64,000 nucleotides of DNA from CAVPWP01 sp963709395. Its GTDB lineage: Bacteria > Pseudomonadota > Alphaproteobacteria > Rhodobacterales > Rhodobacteraceae. The number at the start of each line of letters is the position of its first letter. Positions within the stretch are counted from its first letter, which is position 1. The notes under the pieces are model-generated. The model was not told the origin of the DNA, did not search any database, and worked only from the letters and a program-made list of their open reading frames with translations. Of this stretch, positions 27,887-37,294 are shown piece after piece. Location of the stretch: contig CAVPWP010000002.1 of NCBI GenBank assembly GCA_963709395.1, forward strand, positions 60,549-124,548, written 5' to 3'. The translations under genes were made by a program, and so were the position numbers.

Positions 27887-28663
27887 ATGACAGAAGCCAC
27901 CACGCCCGTCATCGAAATCCGCAACCTGCACAAGAGCTTCGGAGCGCTCGAGGTGCTGAGGGGGGTGGATATGGTGGCCGAACGCGGGCATGTCGTGTCG
28001 CTGATCGGATCCTCCGGGTCGGGCAAGTCGACGCTTCTTCGCTGCGCCAATCTTCTGGAAGACAGCCAGAACGGCGAGATCGTCTTCGAAGGCGAACCCA
28101 TCGTCTGGCGTGGCAGCGGCGGCGGACGCCAGCCCGCGGACCGGGCGCAGGTCACGCGCATCCGCACGAACCTGTCGATGGTGTTCCAGCAGTTCAACCT
28201 CTGGGCCCACATGACCATCCTGCAGAACGTCATGGAAGCGCCGATCACCGTTCTGCGGCGCGACCGGGCCGAGGTCGAGCAGGCCGCGCGCGGCTATCTC
28301 GACAAGGTCGGTATCGGCGACAAGTGCGACGCCTACCCCGCGCAGCTTTCCGGCGGCCAGCAACAGCGCGCCGCCATCGCCCGCGCGCTCTGCATGGAGC
28401 CGCGCGCGCTTCTCTTCGACGAACCCACCTCGGCGCTCGACCCCGAGCTCGAGCAAGAGGTGGTCCGGGTCATCAAGGATCTCGCAAACGAGGGGCGCAC
28501 GATGCTTCTTGTCACCCACGACATGCGGCTTGCGGCGGACGTGTCCGACCATGTCGTGTTTCTCCACCAGGGCCGGATCGAGGAGGAGGGTCCCCCGGAC
28601 CGCCTGTTCGGCAGCCCGCAAACCGAGCGGCTTCAGCAATTCCTTTCCGTCACGGCCGCGTAA
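27887..28663 (+). CDS. HisP/GlnQ-type amino-acid ABC transporter ATPase
   Basis: A 258-residue ATP-binding subunit of a polar amino-acid/opine family importer. Walker A is G-S-S-G-S-G-K-S-T, Q-loop V-F-Q-Q-F-N-L-W-A-H, signature L-S-G-G-Q-Q-Q-R and Walker B L-L-F-D-E-P-T-S-A-L-D-P. The Q-F-N-L-W-x-H-M-T pattern is characteristic of the HisP family, not of the spermidine PotA family. It opens an operon with binding protein, two permeases and four catabolic genes. Confidence 0.92.
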   Translation: MTEATTPVIEIRNLHKSFGALEVLRGVDMVAERGHVVSLIGSSGSGKSTLLRCANLLEDSQNGEIVFEGEPIVWRGSGGGRQPADRAQVTRIRTNLSMVFQQFNLWAHMTILQNVMEAPITVLRRDRAEVEQAARGYLDKVGIGDKCDAYPAQLSGGQQQRAAIARALCMEPRALLFDEPTSALDPELEQEVVRVIKDLANEGRTMLLVTHDMRLAADVSDHVVFLHQGRIEEEGPPDRLFGSPQTERLQQFLSVTAA

Positions 28664-28693
28664 CCAGAAAAACAAGATACCGGGAGTAACATC

Positions 28694-29438
28694 ATGAAAA
28701 AAATCATCCTTTCGACTGCCATCCTCGCCTTGACGGCCGGTGCGGCACTGGCGCAGGACGTGGTGCGCATGGGCACCGAAGGCGCCTATCCTCCGTACAA
28801 CTTCATCAACGACGACGGCGAGGTCGACGGCTACGAGCGCGAACTTGGCGATCTTCTGTGCGAACGCGCCGGCCTGACCTGCGAATGGGTCACCAACGAC
28901 TGGGATTCGATCATCCCGAACCTGACCTCGGCCAACTACGACACGATCATGGCCGGCATGTCGATCACGCCCGAGCGCGAAGAGGTCATCGACTTCACGC
29001 AGAACTACATTCCGCCCGCGGCCTCGGCCTTTGCCTCGACCAACCCCGATGCCGATCTCGAAGGCGGCGTGATCGCGGCGCAGGTCAACACGATCCAGGC
29101 CTCGCATATCGCCGCCTCTGGGCGCGACGCTGCTCGAGTTCGCGACACCCGACGAAACCGTCGCCGCCGTGCGCAACGGCGAGGCCGACGCGGTCTTCGC
29201 CGACAAGGACTTCCTTGTCGCCATCGTCGACGAAGATCCCGACATGTCCTTCGTGGGCGAGGATGTGCCGCTGGGTGGCGGCGTCGGCATGGGCCTGCGC
29301 GAAGGCGACCCTCTGCGCGACACCTTCGACGCGGTGATCACCGAGCTGAAGGCCGACGGCACGCTGAACGAAATGATCGTTCGGTGGTTCGGCGAGGAAG
29401 CGACCGTCTACGACCTCGACGAAGTCGGCGGCCGGTAA
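28694..29438 (+). pseudogene. Periplasmic amino-acid/amine-binding protein, frameshifted
   Basis: The repaired protein is 247 residues with a signal peptide (K-K-I-I-L-S-T-A-I-L-A-L-T-A-G-A-A-L-A-Q). It is a family 3 binding protein: G-T-E-G-A-Y-P-P-Y-N-F for the first ligand loop, D-T-I-M-A-G-M-S-I-T-P-E-R for the hinge. GGGAG stands before the ATG. At about 29118-29121 CTCTGGGCGCG has an extra G: the first frame gives H-I-A-A-S-G, the next continues A-T-L-L-E-F-A-T-P-D-E-T. It is the ligand-recognition subunit of the importer; ligand unknown, with amines or amino acids suggested by the neighbours. Confidence 0.85.
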
Positions 29439-29477
29439 CGGCCTGACCGCCGCGCGAGCGGCCGGTCACGCCGTCGT

Positions 29478-29529
29478 CCCCCTTCCCCCTTCGCGGGCCC
29501 GTTCGTGGGAACGTTCGAGGGGAAGGGGG
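29478..29529 (+). promoter_or_regulatory. Large intercistronic hairpin between binding protein and permease genes
   Basis: CCCCCTTCCCC (29478-29488) pairs perfectly with GGGGAAGGGGG (29519-29529). Between them lies a second 5-base stem, CGTTC/GAACG (29500-29504, 29509-29513). Such structures after binding-protein genes commonly protect the upstream mRNA and reduce read-through, giving more binding protein than permease. The 3' arm is also near the next start (29543) and could influence its translation. Confidence 0.55.
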
Positions 29530-29542
29530 CGGCCCGCACAAG

Positions 29543-30421
29543 ATGTTCTCGTACTGCACAGATCCCTCGACCCTTGACGGCCTGCGCTGGCTGACGTGCT
29601 ACCTCACGACCGGGGTGCACATGAATTTCTACGCCAGTTTCGTCACGGTGCTTTTGCTTCTGGCCATCACCGCCCCCACCGCGCTGGCCTTCGGGTTCGC
29701 CGGCGCCGCGGCCTCCCGGTCGCGGTTCCTGCCCTTGTCCCTGCTGGGCAAGACCTATACCGCGATGGTGCGCGGCATTCCCGACATCGCGTTCTTCCTC
29801 TTTTTCGTGATCGCGCTGGACCAGTCGCTTGAATGGCTGCGCCACCAGGCGCTCTGCCCCGACTGGACCGAAGAGATCCGGCAGGGCGCGAACTTCCTGG
29901 TCTGTCCCGAGGCCAAGCTGCCCCGGTCGAACGCCGCGCAATCGGTGCACGAGGCCTATAACTTCGCACTGGCGGTCTTCACCTTCGCCATCGTCTTCGG
30001 CGCCTTCGCCGCGAACGTGCTCTACGGCGCGATGCAGGCGGTCCCCCGCGCGCAGATGGAAACCGCCGAAGCCTATGGCATGACCCAGCGCCAGGCGTTC
30101 TGGCGGGTGCTCGTGCCGCAGATGTGGGTCTACGCCCTGCCCGGCCTGTCGAACCTGTGGATGATCCTGATCAAGGCCACGCCGCTGCTGTTCCTGCTGG
30201 GGGTCGAGGACATCGTCTACTGGGCGCGCGAGCTTGGCGCCTCGAAGACCGCGCGGTTCTCGGAGTATCCGCACCCCGACTGGCGGCTCTACTACTTCCT
30301 GGCACTTCTCGTCTTCTACCTGGCGATGACGAAAGTCTCCGAGGTCTATCTCGGCCGCCTCACCCGGCGTCTGAGCCACGGCCAGGCCACCATGGCCGGA
30401 GAGGAGATGCGCCGGGCATGA
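29543..30421 (+). CDS. HisQ/HisM-type ABC transporter permease, first subunit
   Basis: A 292-residue inner-membrane subunit. The first about 85 residues and last about 150 contain five to six hydrophobic helices. The EAA loop E-T-A-E-A-Y-G-M-T-Q-R-Q-A-F-W-R-V-L-V-P contacts the ATPase. An insert around residues 95-130 with C-P-D-W-T and C-P-E-A is unusual and may be periplasmic. Its stop overlaps the next permease start (ATGA at 30418). Confidence 0.9.
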   Translation: MFSYCTDPSTLDGLRWLTCYLTTGVHMNFYASFVTVLLLLAITAPTALAFGFAGAAASRSRFLPLSLLGKTYTAMVRGIPDIAFFLFFVIALDQSLEWLRHQALCPDWTEEIRQGANFLVCPEAKLPRSNAAQSVHEAYNFALAVFTFAIVFGAFAANVLYGAMQAVPRAQMETAEAYGMTQRQAFWRVLVPQMWVYALPGLSNLWMILIKATPLLFLLGVEDIVYWARELGASKTARFSEYPHPDWRLYYFLALLVFYLAMTKVSEVYLGRLTRRLSHGQATMAGEEMRRA

Positions 30422-31224
30422 GCTGCGCCGAGACACTTCGGGACTATGGCCTGCGCTCGCTCGGGATCGGCGAACGGTTGTTGCCGACCCAGGACATCAC
30501 GCTCTGCGAGCAGTTCGTCCTGATCGGGTCGGGGATGATCTGGAACATCTACCTGGGAACGCTGTCGTTGATCGCGGGGTTCTTTTTCGCCACGGCGCTG
30601 GCCCTGGGCAAGAATTCGGCCTCGCCCTGGCTGCGCAAGCCGTCGGAATGGTTCATCTTCCTGTTCCGGGGGTCGCCGCTCTTCATCCAGTTCTTCCTGG
30701 CCTACTTTCTCTTCCTGGCGCTCAAGCAGCAAAGCGGGGTCTTCGATCCGTTCACATCGGCGGCGCTTGGAGCGCTTGTCGTGCTCTTTCTCAACACCGC
30801 CGCCTATTCGGGCGAGATCTTCTATGGCGCGCTGAGGTCGGTGCCCAAGGGCGATCTCGAAGCCGCCGACGCCTACGGGCTGGCCGGCTGGACCAAGTTC
30901 CGGCGCGTCACCTGGCCCACCACGCTGCGCCTTGCCTGGCCGTCCTACACGAACGAGGCGATCTTTCTCTTCCACGCCACGACGCTTGTGTTCTTCTCGG
31001 GATTCCCGGCGCTCAGCCAGAAGGGCGACGCGCTTTACTACGCCAGCTACTTTGCCGACAAGACCTTCAACCCCTTCGTGCCCTATCCGATCGTCGCGGG
31101 ATATTTCATCCTGATGACACTTGTCATCATCACGCTTTTCGGCGCAATAAACCGACGCCTGAACCGTCACCTGCCCCGGCAGGACCGGGCGCGTATCAGG
31201 CTCAGACCCCAGGTGATCAGATGA
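30418..31224 (+). CDS. HisQ/HisM-type ABC transporter permease, second subunit
   Basis: A 268-residue permease with the EAA loop D-L-E-A-A-D-A-Y-G-L-A-G-W-T-K-F. It pairs with the preceding permease to make the heterodimeric channel. The N-terminal 45 residues are hydrophilic before the first helix. Start and stop both overlap neighbours (ATGA at 30418 and 31221), indicating coupled translation from permease to the glutamine-synthetase-like enzyme. Confidence 0.9.
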   Translation: MSCAETLRDYGLRSLGIGERLLPTQDITLCEQFVLIGSGMIWNIYLGTLSLIAGFFFATALALGKNSASPWLRKPSEWFIFLFRGSPLFIQFFLAYFLFLALKQQSGVFDPFTSAALGALVVLFLNTAAYSGEIFYGALRSVPKGDLEAADAYGLAGWTKFRRVTWPTTLRLAWPSYTNEAIFLFHATTLVFFSGFPALSQKGDALYYASYFADKTFNPFVPYPIVAGYFILMTLVIITLFGAINRRLNRHLPRQDRARIRLRPQVIR

Positions 31225-32531
31225 AACCCGCCCAGAGTTACCGCATCGCGGTGGCAGACGTGAACGGACAGGCCCGCGGCAAACGCCTGCCAGCCGGCCG
31301 GAACGACGAGATAACGCTTGGCTCGGTGCGCATGCCGCTCTCGGCCCTCAACGTGGATGTGTCGGGGGCCGATATCGAGGACAGCCCGCTGCTGTGGGAA
31401 AGCGGCGATGCCGACGGCACGCTCCTTCCCACCGGGCGCGGCCCGATGCCGATGCCCTGGCTCGACAGCCCGTCCGAGCTGGTGCCGATGTGGATGTACA
31501 AGGCCGGCGCGCCCTTTCCGGGCGATCCGCGCCATGCGCTGGCGCGCGTCCTCGACCGCTATGCCGAACGCGGCTGGACCGTGCTGGCCGCGACCGAGCT
31601 TGAGTTCTACCTGCTCGATCCGGCCTACCTGACCCAGATGGCGCCGGCCACGGCCCCCGGACGGGCCGTGACCCATGTCGGCGAGGCGATCCTGTCGCTG
31701 GACGAGCTTGATGCCTTCGACAGCTTCTTCACCGCGCTTTACGACGGGGCCGATGCGATGGGCATCCCGGCCCAATCGGCCACCTCGGAATCGGGCGTGG
31801 GCCAGTTCGAGATCAACCTCGACCACCGCCCCGCCATGCGCGCGGCCGACGACGCCTGGCTTTTCAAGATGCTGGTGCGCGGGCTTGCCCGGCGGCACGG
31901 TATGGCGGCGACCTTCCTGGCCAAGCCCTTCGAGGATTTTGCCGGCAACGGGCTGCACATGCATTTCTCGGTGCTCGATGACGACGGCCGGAACGTCTTC
32001 GACGACAAGGGGCCGCATGGCACCGACACCCTGCGCCACGCGGTCGCGGGCTGCCTGCGCGGGATGCGCCCGGCGACGCTGATCTTCGCGCCGCACGGCC
32101 CGTCCTACGAACGCTTCGTCGAAGCCAGCCACGCCCCGATCAACGCGGTCTGGGGCTACGAGAACCGCACCGTCGCCATCCGCATCCCCGGCGGGTCGCA
32201 CCGGGCGCGGCGGATCGAACACCGCGTCGCGGGCGGTTGCGTGAACCCCTACCTGCTGTTCGCCGCCGTGCTGGGCTCGGCGCTGAACGGGATCGAGGAC
32301 GGGCTTTTGCCCCCCGCGCCGATCTCGGGCAACGCCTACGAGGTCGACGCGCCCGAAATGCACCGCGACTGGGCGGCGGCGATCGACGACTTCGAAACCA
32401 GCGACGAGATGGCGCGCATCTTCAACCCGGACCTCATCCGCAACATCGTGCTGACCAAGCGGCAGGAACTGGCGCGATTCCAGAACATTGACGCCACGAA
32501 ACGCCACGCCCTCTACCTTGAGAGCGTTTGA
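31221..32531 (+). CDS. Glutamine synthetase-family ligase (gamma-glutamylamine synthetase-like), first copy
   Basis: A 436-residue enzyme of the GS fold that by analogy to PuuA or GlnT joins glutamate to an amine using ATP. Conserved GS elements include V-A-D-V-N-G-Q-A-R-G-K-R near the start, A-A-T-E-L-E-F-Y-L-L (metal-binding Glu), S-G-V-G-Q-F-E-I-N-L, N-G-L-H-M-H-F-S and N-R-T-V-A-I-R-I-P. The second GS gene two genes later is different in sequence, so the two may act on different amines or form a hetero-complex. Its start overlaps the permease stop. Confidence 0.87.
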   Translation: MKPAQSYRIAVADVNGQARGKRLPAGRNDEITLGSVRMPLSALNVDVSGADIEDSPLLWESGDADGTLLPTGRGPMPMPWLDSPSELVPMWMYKAGAPFPGDPRHALARVLDRYAERGWTVLAATELEFYLLDPAYLTQMAPATAPGRAVTHVGEAILSLDELDAFDSFFTALYDGADAMGIPAQSATSESGVGQFEINLDHRPAMRAADDAWLFKMLVRGLARRHGMAATFLAKPFEDFAGNGLHMHFSVLDDDGRNVFDDKGPHGTDTLRHAVAGCLRGMRPATLIFAPHGPSYERFVEASHAPINAVWGYENRTVAIRIPGGSHRARRIEHRVAGGCVNPYLLFAAVLGSALNGIEDGLLPPAPISGNAYEVDAPEMHRDWAAAIDDFETSDEMARIFNPDLIRNIVLTKRQELARFQNIDATKRHALYLESV

Positions 32532-32584
32532 CCGCCCGGTTCGGCTCGGATAGCGTGCAGGGCACGTCAAACACTGGTGTATCC

Positions 32585-33268
32585 ATGCTTATCGGCATTC
32601 TTCAGACTGGCCACGCGCCCGATTCCGTCCGTGCGCGCGAGGGCGACTATTCCGACATGTTCGAAACCCTTCTGGCGGGTCGCGGCCTGACCTTCCGGAC
32701 ATGGAGCGTCGTCGACGGCGACTTCCCGCCCGACATCCATGCCGCGGACGGCTGGCTCATCACCGGCTCGCGCCACGGGGCCTATGACGACCTTCCCTGG
32801 ATCCCACCGCTCGAGGAGTTCATCCGCAAGGTGCATGAGGCCCAGATGCCGTTGGTCGGCATCTGCTTTGGACATCAGATCGTGGCGCAGGCCCTGGGCG
32901 GCCGGGTCACGAAGTTCCCCGGCGGCTGGCGCGTGGGCCGGACCGATTACGACTTCGACGGGCAGACGCTGTCGCTGAACGCCTGGCATCAGGACCAGGT
33001 GGTCGAGCCGCCCGCAGACGCCCGCGTCATTGCCACCCATCCGGGCTGCACCTATGCCGGCCTGGCCTATGGCGACCACATGTTCACCGTGCAGCCGCAT
33101 CCCGAATACGGCGCCGAGGCACTGGGCGACCTGATCCGGCACCGCGGCCGCGGCGTGGTTCCCGATGCCCTTCTCGACGATGCCGAGGCCCGGCTCGACC
33201 AGCCCACGGACAACGCGCGCCTGGCCGACAGGATCGCCGCTTTCTTTCGGGAGACCGCCCATGTCTGA
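32585..33268 (+). CDS. Class I glutamine amidotransferase-like protein
   Basis: A 227-residue protein with the class I triad: Cys94 in V-G-I-C-F-G-H-Q and His in Q-P-H-P-E-Y-G followed by Glu. The group includes stand-alone hydrolases acting on gamma-glutamyl compounds, and between two GS-like ligases such a role (releasing glutamate from a glutamylated intermediate) is likely. PuuD itself is of a related but different subgroup. The ATG at 32585 is chosen because the extension to 32528 has no family match. It overlaps the next gene by 8 bases. Confidence 0.85.
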   Translation: MLIGILQTGHAPDSVRAREGDYSDMFETLLAGRGLTFRTWSVVDGDFPPDIHAADGWLITGSRHGAYDDLPWIPPLEEFIRKVHEAQMPLVGICFGHQIVAQALGGRVTKFPGGWRVGRTDYDFDGQTLSLNAWHQDQVVEPPADARVIATHPGCTYAGLAYGDHMFTVQPHPEYGAEALGDLIRHRGRGVVPDALLDDAEARLDQPTDNARLADRIAAFFRETAHV

Positions 33269-34619
33269 CTGGTTCGAGAACCTGCCCGAGGCGGCGCGGG
33301 AGTATCTGGCGGGACGCAAGCCCGACGAGGTCGAATGCCTGATCGGCGACCTTCCGGGGATCGCCCGCGGCAAGGCGATGCCCGCCTCGAAATTCGCGAC
33401 CCAGAAGCGCTTTTTCCTGCCGAACTCGATCTTCTTCCAGACCATCACCGGGGACTGGGGCGAAGCGGCGGGGGACGCCGGCTTCACCGAACCCGACATG
33501 ATCCTGAAGCCCGACATGGACACCGCGACCGCCGCCCCCTGGACGGCGGACCTGACGCTTCAGGTGATCCACGACGCCTATGACCAGAAGGACAGGCCGA
33601 TCCCGATGTCGCCGCGCAACGTCCTCAAGCGCGTGGTCGATCTTTACCGCAAGAAGGGATGGGAACCGATCGTCGCGCCCGAGATGGAATTCTACCTGGT
33701 CGCGCGCAACCTCGACCCGGCCAAGAACATCGAGCCGATGATGGGCCGCACGGGTCGCCCCGCTGCCGCGCGGCAGGCCTATTCGATCAGCGCGGTCGAC
33801 GAATACGGCCCGGTGATCGACGACATCTACGACTTCGCCGAAGCCCAGGGGTTCGAGATCGACGGCATCACCCAGGAGGGCGGCGCGGGGCAGCTCGAGA
33901 TCAACCTGCGCCACGGCGATCCGGTGAAGCTGGCCGACGAGATCTTCTTCTTCAAGCGGCTGATCCGCGAGGCGGCGCTGCGTCACAACTGTTTCGCCAC
34001 CTTCATGGCCAAGCCGATCGAGGGCGAGCCGGGAAGTGCCATGCACGTCCACCACTCGGTCACCGATCGGGCCACGGGCAAGAACATCTTCGCCGGTCCG
34101 CAGGGCGGCGAAACCGACGCCTTCTTCCACTTCATCGGCGGCCTGCAGACCCATCTGCCGCAGGTGATCGCGGTGCTCGCACCCTATGTGAACAGCTACC
34201 GGCGCTATGTGAAGGATCACGCGGCGCCGATCAACCTGGCCTGGGGACGCGACAACCGCACCACCGGGCTTCGCATCCCGATCTCGGAGACCGAAAGCCG
34301 GCGCGTCGAGAACCGGTTGGCGGGCATGGACTGCAACCCCTACCTGGGCATCGCCGCATCGCTGGCCTGCGGCTATCTGGGGCTGACCAAGGACATCTGG
34401 CCGTCGCAGTCCTACAAGGGCGACGCCTATGACGAAGAAGAGGAACTGCCTGACACGATGGGCGACGCGCTGGACCTCTTCGCCGAAGCGACCGAGATCC
34501 ACGAGATCCTCGGCCCCGAGTTCTGCCGCGTCTACGAGATCGTCAAGCGCGCCGAATACAAGGAGTTCCTGCAGGTCATCAGCCCTTGGGAACGCGAACA
34601 TCTTCTGTTGAACGTCTGA
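33261..34619 (+). CDS. Glutamine synthetase-family ligase (PuuA-like), second copy
   Basis: A 452-residue GS-fold ligase close in layout to gamma-glutamylputrescine synthetase. G-D-L-P-G-I-A-R-G-K-A-M opens the N-terminal domain; V-A-P-E-M-E-F-Y-L and E-G-G-A-G-Q-L-E-I-N hold metal-binding Glu residues; S-A-M-H-V-H-H-S and N-R-T-T-G-L-R-I-P complete the active site. The next gene is the FAD oxidase that would act on the glutamylated amine, matching the Puu order synthetase then oxidase. Confidence 0.9.
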   Translation: MSDWFENLPEAAREYLAGRKPDEVECLIGDLPGIARGKAMPASKFATQKRFFLPNSIFFQTITGDWGEAAGDAGFTEPDMILKPDMDTATAAPWTADLTLQVIHDAYDQKDRPIPMSPRNVLKRVVDLYRKKGWEPIVAPEMEFYLVARNLDPAKNIEPMMGRTGRPAAARQAYSISAVDEYGPVIDDIYDFAEAQGFEIDGITQEGGAGQLEINLRHGDPVKLADEIFFFKRLIREAALRHNCFATFMAKPIEGEPGSAMHVHHSVTDRATGKNIFAGPQGGETDAFFHFIGGLQTHLPQVIAVLAPYVNSYRRYVKDHAAPINLAWGRDNRTTGLRIPISETESRRVENRLAGMDCNPYLGIAASLACGYLGLTKDIWPSQSYKGDAYDEEEELPDTMGDALDLFAEATEIHEILGPEFCRVYEIVKRAEYKEFLQVISPWEREHLLLNV

Positions 34620-34623
34620 TACC

Positions 34624-35929
34624 ATGACCGCCCTTTTCCGAAACGACCCCCACGGCGAATACCCGCAAAGCTGGTACGCCGACTCGGCCGAGATCCCGCC
34701 CGAACGCCCGGCGCTGAAGGGCGAGGCCCGCACCGATGTCTGCGTCATCGGCGCGGGCTTCACCGGGCTGTCGGCGGCGCTTTACCTCGCCGAGCGCGGG
34801 ATGAAGGTCACCGTCCTGGAAGCCCATCGCGCGGGCTTCGGCGCCTCGGGGCGCAACGGCGGACAGGTCGGATCGGGCTTCAACAAGAGCCAGCGCTGGA
34901 TCGAGGCGAAGATGGGCCGCGAGGCCGCCCATGCGCGTCTGGGACATGGCCGAGGCGGCCAAGGCACAGGTGCGCGAGCTGTCGGCGAAGCATGCGCCCG
35001 AGGCAAAGTACCTTCCGGGCGTCGCCCATGGCGAATACTCGGCCGCCGAAGCGCGCGAGGCACGTGCAGATATCGAACATCTGGCCACCGAATACGGCTA
35101 CGATCAGGCGGAGGTCTTGTCGGAATCCGACATTCAGGCCTTGGTGAAGACCAAGGCCTACAAGGGCGGCGTCCTCGATATGGGTGCCGGTCACATCCAC
35201 CCGCTGCGCTACTGCCTCGGCCTTGCCCGCGCCGCCGAGGCCGCGGGCGCCACCATCCTCGAACGCTCGGCTGTGACCGAGGTGGTGCATGGCGCCCCAA
35301 GCCGCGTCTACACCGGCGATGGCACGGTGCTGGCGGACCACGTGATCTTCGCCGGCAATGGCTATCTGCCCGATCTCGACCGCAAGCTGTCGGCGCGCGT
35401 GATGCCGATCAACAGCTTCATCGCCGCGACCGAACCGCTGGGCGACCGCTGGACCGACATCCTCGCCCGCGACATCGCGGTGGCGGATTCGAAGTTCGTG
35501 GTGAACTACTACCGCATGTCCGAAGACCGCCGGTTCCTCTTCGGCGGGCGCGAAAGCTACACGCTGGGTTTTCCAAGCGACATCACGACGAAGCTGCGCC
35601 AGCGCATGCTGTCGCTTTTCCCGCAACTTGGCGATGTCGAGATCAGCCATGTGTGGGGCGGCACGCTGGGCATCACGATGACCCGCCTGCCCGCGGTGAT
35701 GCGCGTGGCGCCCAACGCGCTGGCCGCAAGCGGCTTTTCGGGGCACGGCGTCGCGCTTTCGGGCTTTGCCGGCCGCGTCATGGCCGAGGCGATCGCCGGG
35801 CAGGCCGAGCGCTTCGACACGCTGGCGAAACTGCCGGGGATGCCGTTCCCGGGCGGCACCACCCTGCGCGCGCCGCTGCTGACACTGGCGATGACGTGGT
35901 TCTCGCTGCGCGACCGCCTGGGCATCTGA
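34624..35929 (+). pseudogene. FAD-dependent amine oxidase (PuuB/OrdL-like), frameshifted
   Basis: The repaired protein is 434 residues and belongs to the DAO family that includes gamma-glutamylputrescine oxidase PuuB. V-C-V-I-G-A-G-F-T-G-L-S-A-A is the FAD motif; F-G-A-S-G-R-N-G-G-Q is the family's second flavin contact. The frame breaks at about 34927-34930, where GCCGCCCATGCG has one C too many for A-A-M-R-V-W-D. The remainder is intact to G-H-G-V-A-L-S-G-F-A-G. It closes the operon beginning at 27887. Confidence 0.87.
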
Positions 35930-36059
35930 ACCGCCGTCCGTCCCTGCCCTTCCCCGTCAAACACCATGGGCGCATCCTGCGCCGCGGTGCTGCGTATTTG
36001 TCGCGTCATGGAACGGTCACAATAATTCCTTGGCGATGCAGCGCCTCCTGATATACGCT

Positions 36060-36084
36060 TTTCCCGAAGATCAGTTTCGGGAAA
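36060..36084 (+). promoter_or_regulatory. 9-base inverted repeat covering the ribosome-binding region
   Basis: TTTCCCGAA (36060-36068) and TTCGGGAAA (36076-36084) are perfect arms around a 7-base loop, ending 8 bases before the ATG at 36093. The only Shine-Dalgarno-like stretch (GGGAAA) is in the 3' arm, so the RNA hairpin could hide it; alternatively it is a DNA operator. Confidence 0.4.
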
Positions 36085-36092
36085 TCGAAAAG

Positions 36093-37294
36093 ATGACCAA
36101 CGCACCGAACACCTACGACGCCGAATCGATCCCCGAGGCCGCCCGGGCCGAGGTGGACCGTCTGCTGAAGACCGGTGATCTCTTCCGCTACACGGCCCCC
36201 GAAAACGCGCCGGTGGCCCTGCTCGAGCAGGAATTCGCCGAGCTTCTCGGGGCCGAAATACGCGCTGGCGGTGGCGTCCTGTTCGGCGGCCCTGTTCCTG
36301 TCGATGAAGGCCCTCGGGCTGCCGCGCGGCGCCAAGGTCCTGATCCCCGCCTTCACCTTCGCCGCCGTGCCCTCGGCCGTGGTGCACGCCGACTGCGTGC
36401 CCGTGCTGGTGGAAGTGGGCGAGAACTACCGCATCGACATGGACGATTTCGCCGCCAAGCTGACCTCCGAGATCGCGGCCGTGCTGATCAGCCACATGCG
36501 CGGACACACCTCGGACATGGACGCGATCATGGCGCTTTGCGACGACGCCGGGGTTCCGGTGATCGAGGATGCGGCCCATTCGCTGGGCACCACCTGGGGC
36601 GGGCGCAACATCGGCACGATCGGCCAGGTCGGCTGCTTCTCGTTCCAGTCCTACAAGCTTCTGAACGCGGGCGAAGGCGGCATCCTGGTCACCGACGACC
36701 CCGACATCATGGCCCGCGCGGTGATCATGTCGGGCGCCTACGAGCACAACTGGAAGAAGCACCCGGTCCTGCACGACGCCTTCGCGCGCTGGCAGAACAA
36801 GCTGCCGCTTTACAACACGCGGCTCAACAACCTCTCGGCCGCCGTGATCCGTCCGCAGCTTCCCGAACTGGCCCGCCGCGTCGCGCGACGGACGGCGCAA
36901 CCATGACCATGTGGCCGCGCGGCTGAACGCCTCGCCCTGGATCGACGTGCCCGAAAAGCTGGCGCCCGAGGAACGCGCCCCCAATTCGATCCAGTTCAAC
37001 CTTGTGGGCCTCTCGAACGAGGACACGCTGGCCTTTCAGGAGGCCGCGAAGGCGCGCGGCGTGCCGGTGCAGGTCTTCGGAATGAGCAGCGACAACGCCC
37101 GCGCCTTCTGGAACTGGCAGTTCCTTGGCCCCCTGCCCGAGTTGCCGCGGACCCGCGCGATGCTGATGCGCGCCTGCGACGCCCGCCTGCCCGCGCGGCT
37201 GACGCTGGACGAATGCGATTTCATCGCCGACGCGCTGGTCGCCGCCGCGGACGAGGTGATGACTGGCTCAAAGAACGCGAAAGCTGTCGCCTAG
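36093..37294 (+). pseudogene. DegT/DnrJ/EryC1/StrS-family PLP aminotransferase, doubly frameshifted
   Basis: The repaired protein is 399 residues. Fold-type I aminotransferase features are V-A-S-C-S-A-A-L-F-L-S-M-K-A-L near residue 65, V-I-E-D-A-A-H-S-L-G (PLP ring Asp) and S-F-Q-S-Y-K-L-L-N-A-G-E-G-G with the Schiff-base Lys. Two one-base insertions break it, at about 36247-36250 (GGGGCCGAAATAC) and 36886-36890 (GTCGCGCGACGG). The family usually transaminates nucleotide-linked sugars; no sugar genes are near, so the substrate is unclear. Its 3' end overlaps the convergent LysR gene by 27 bases. Confidence 0.82.
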
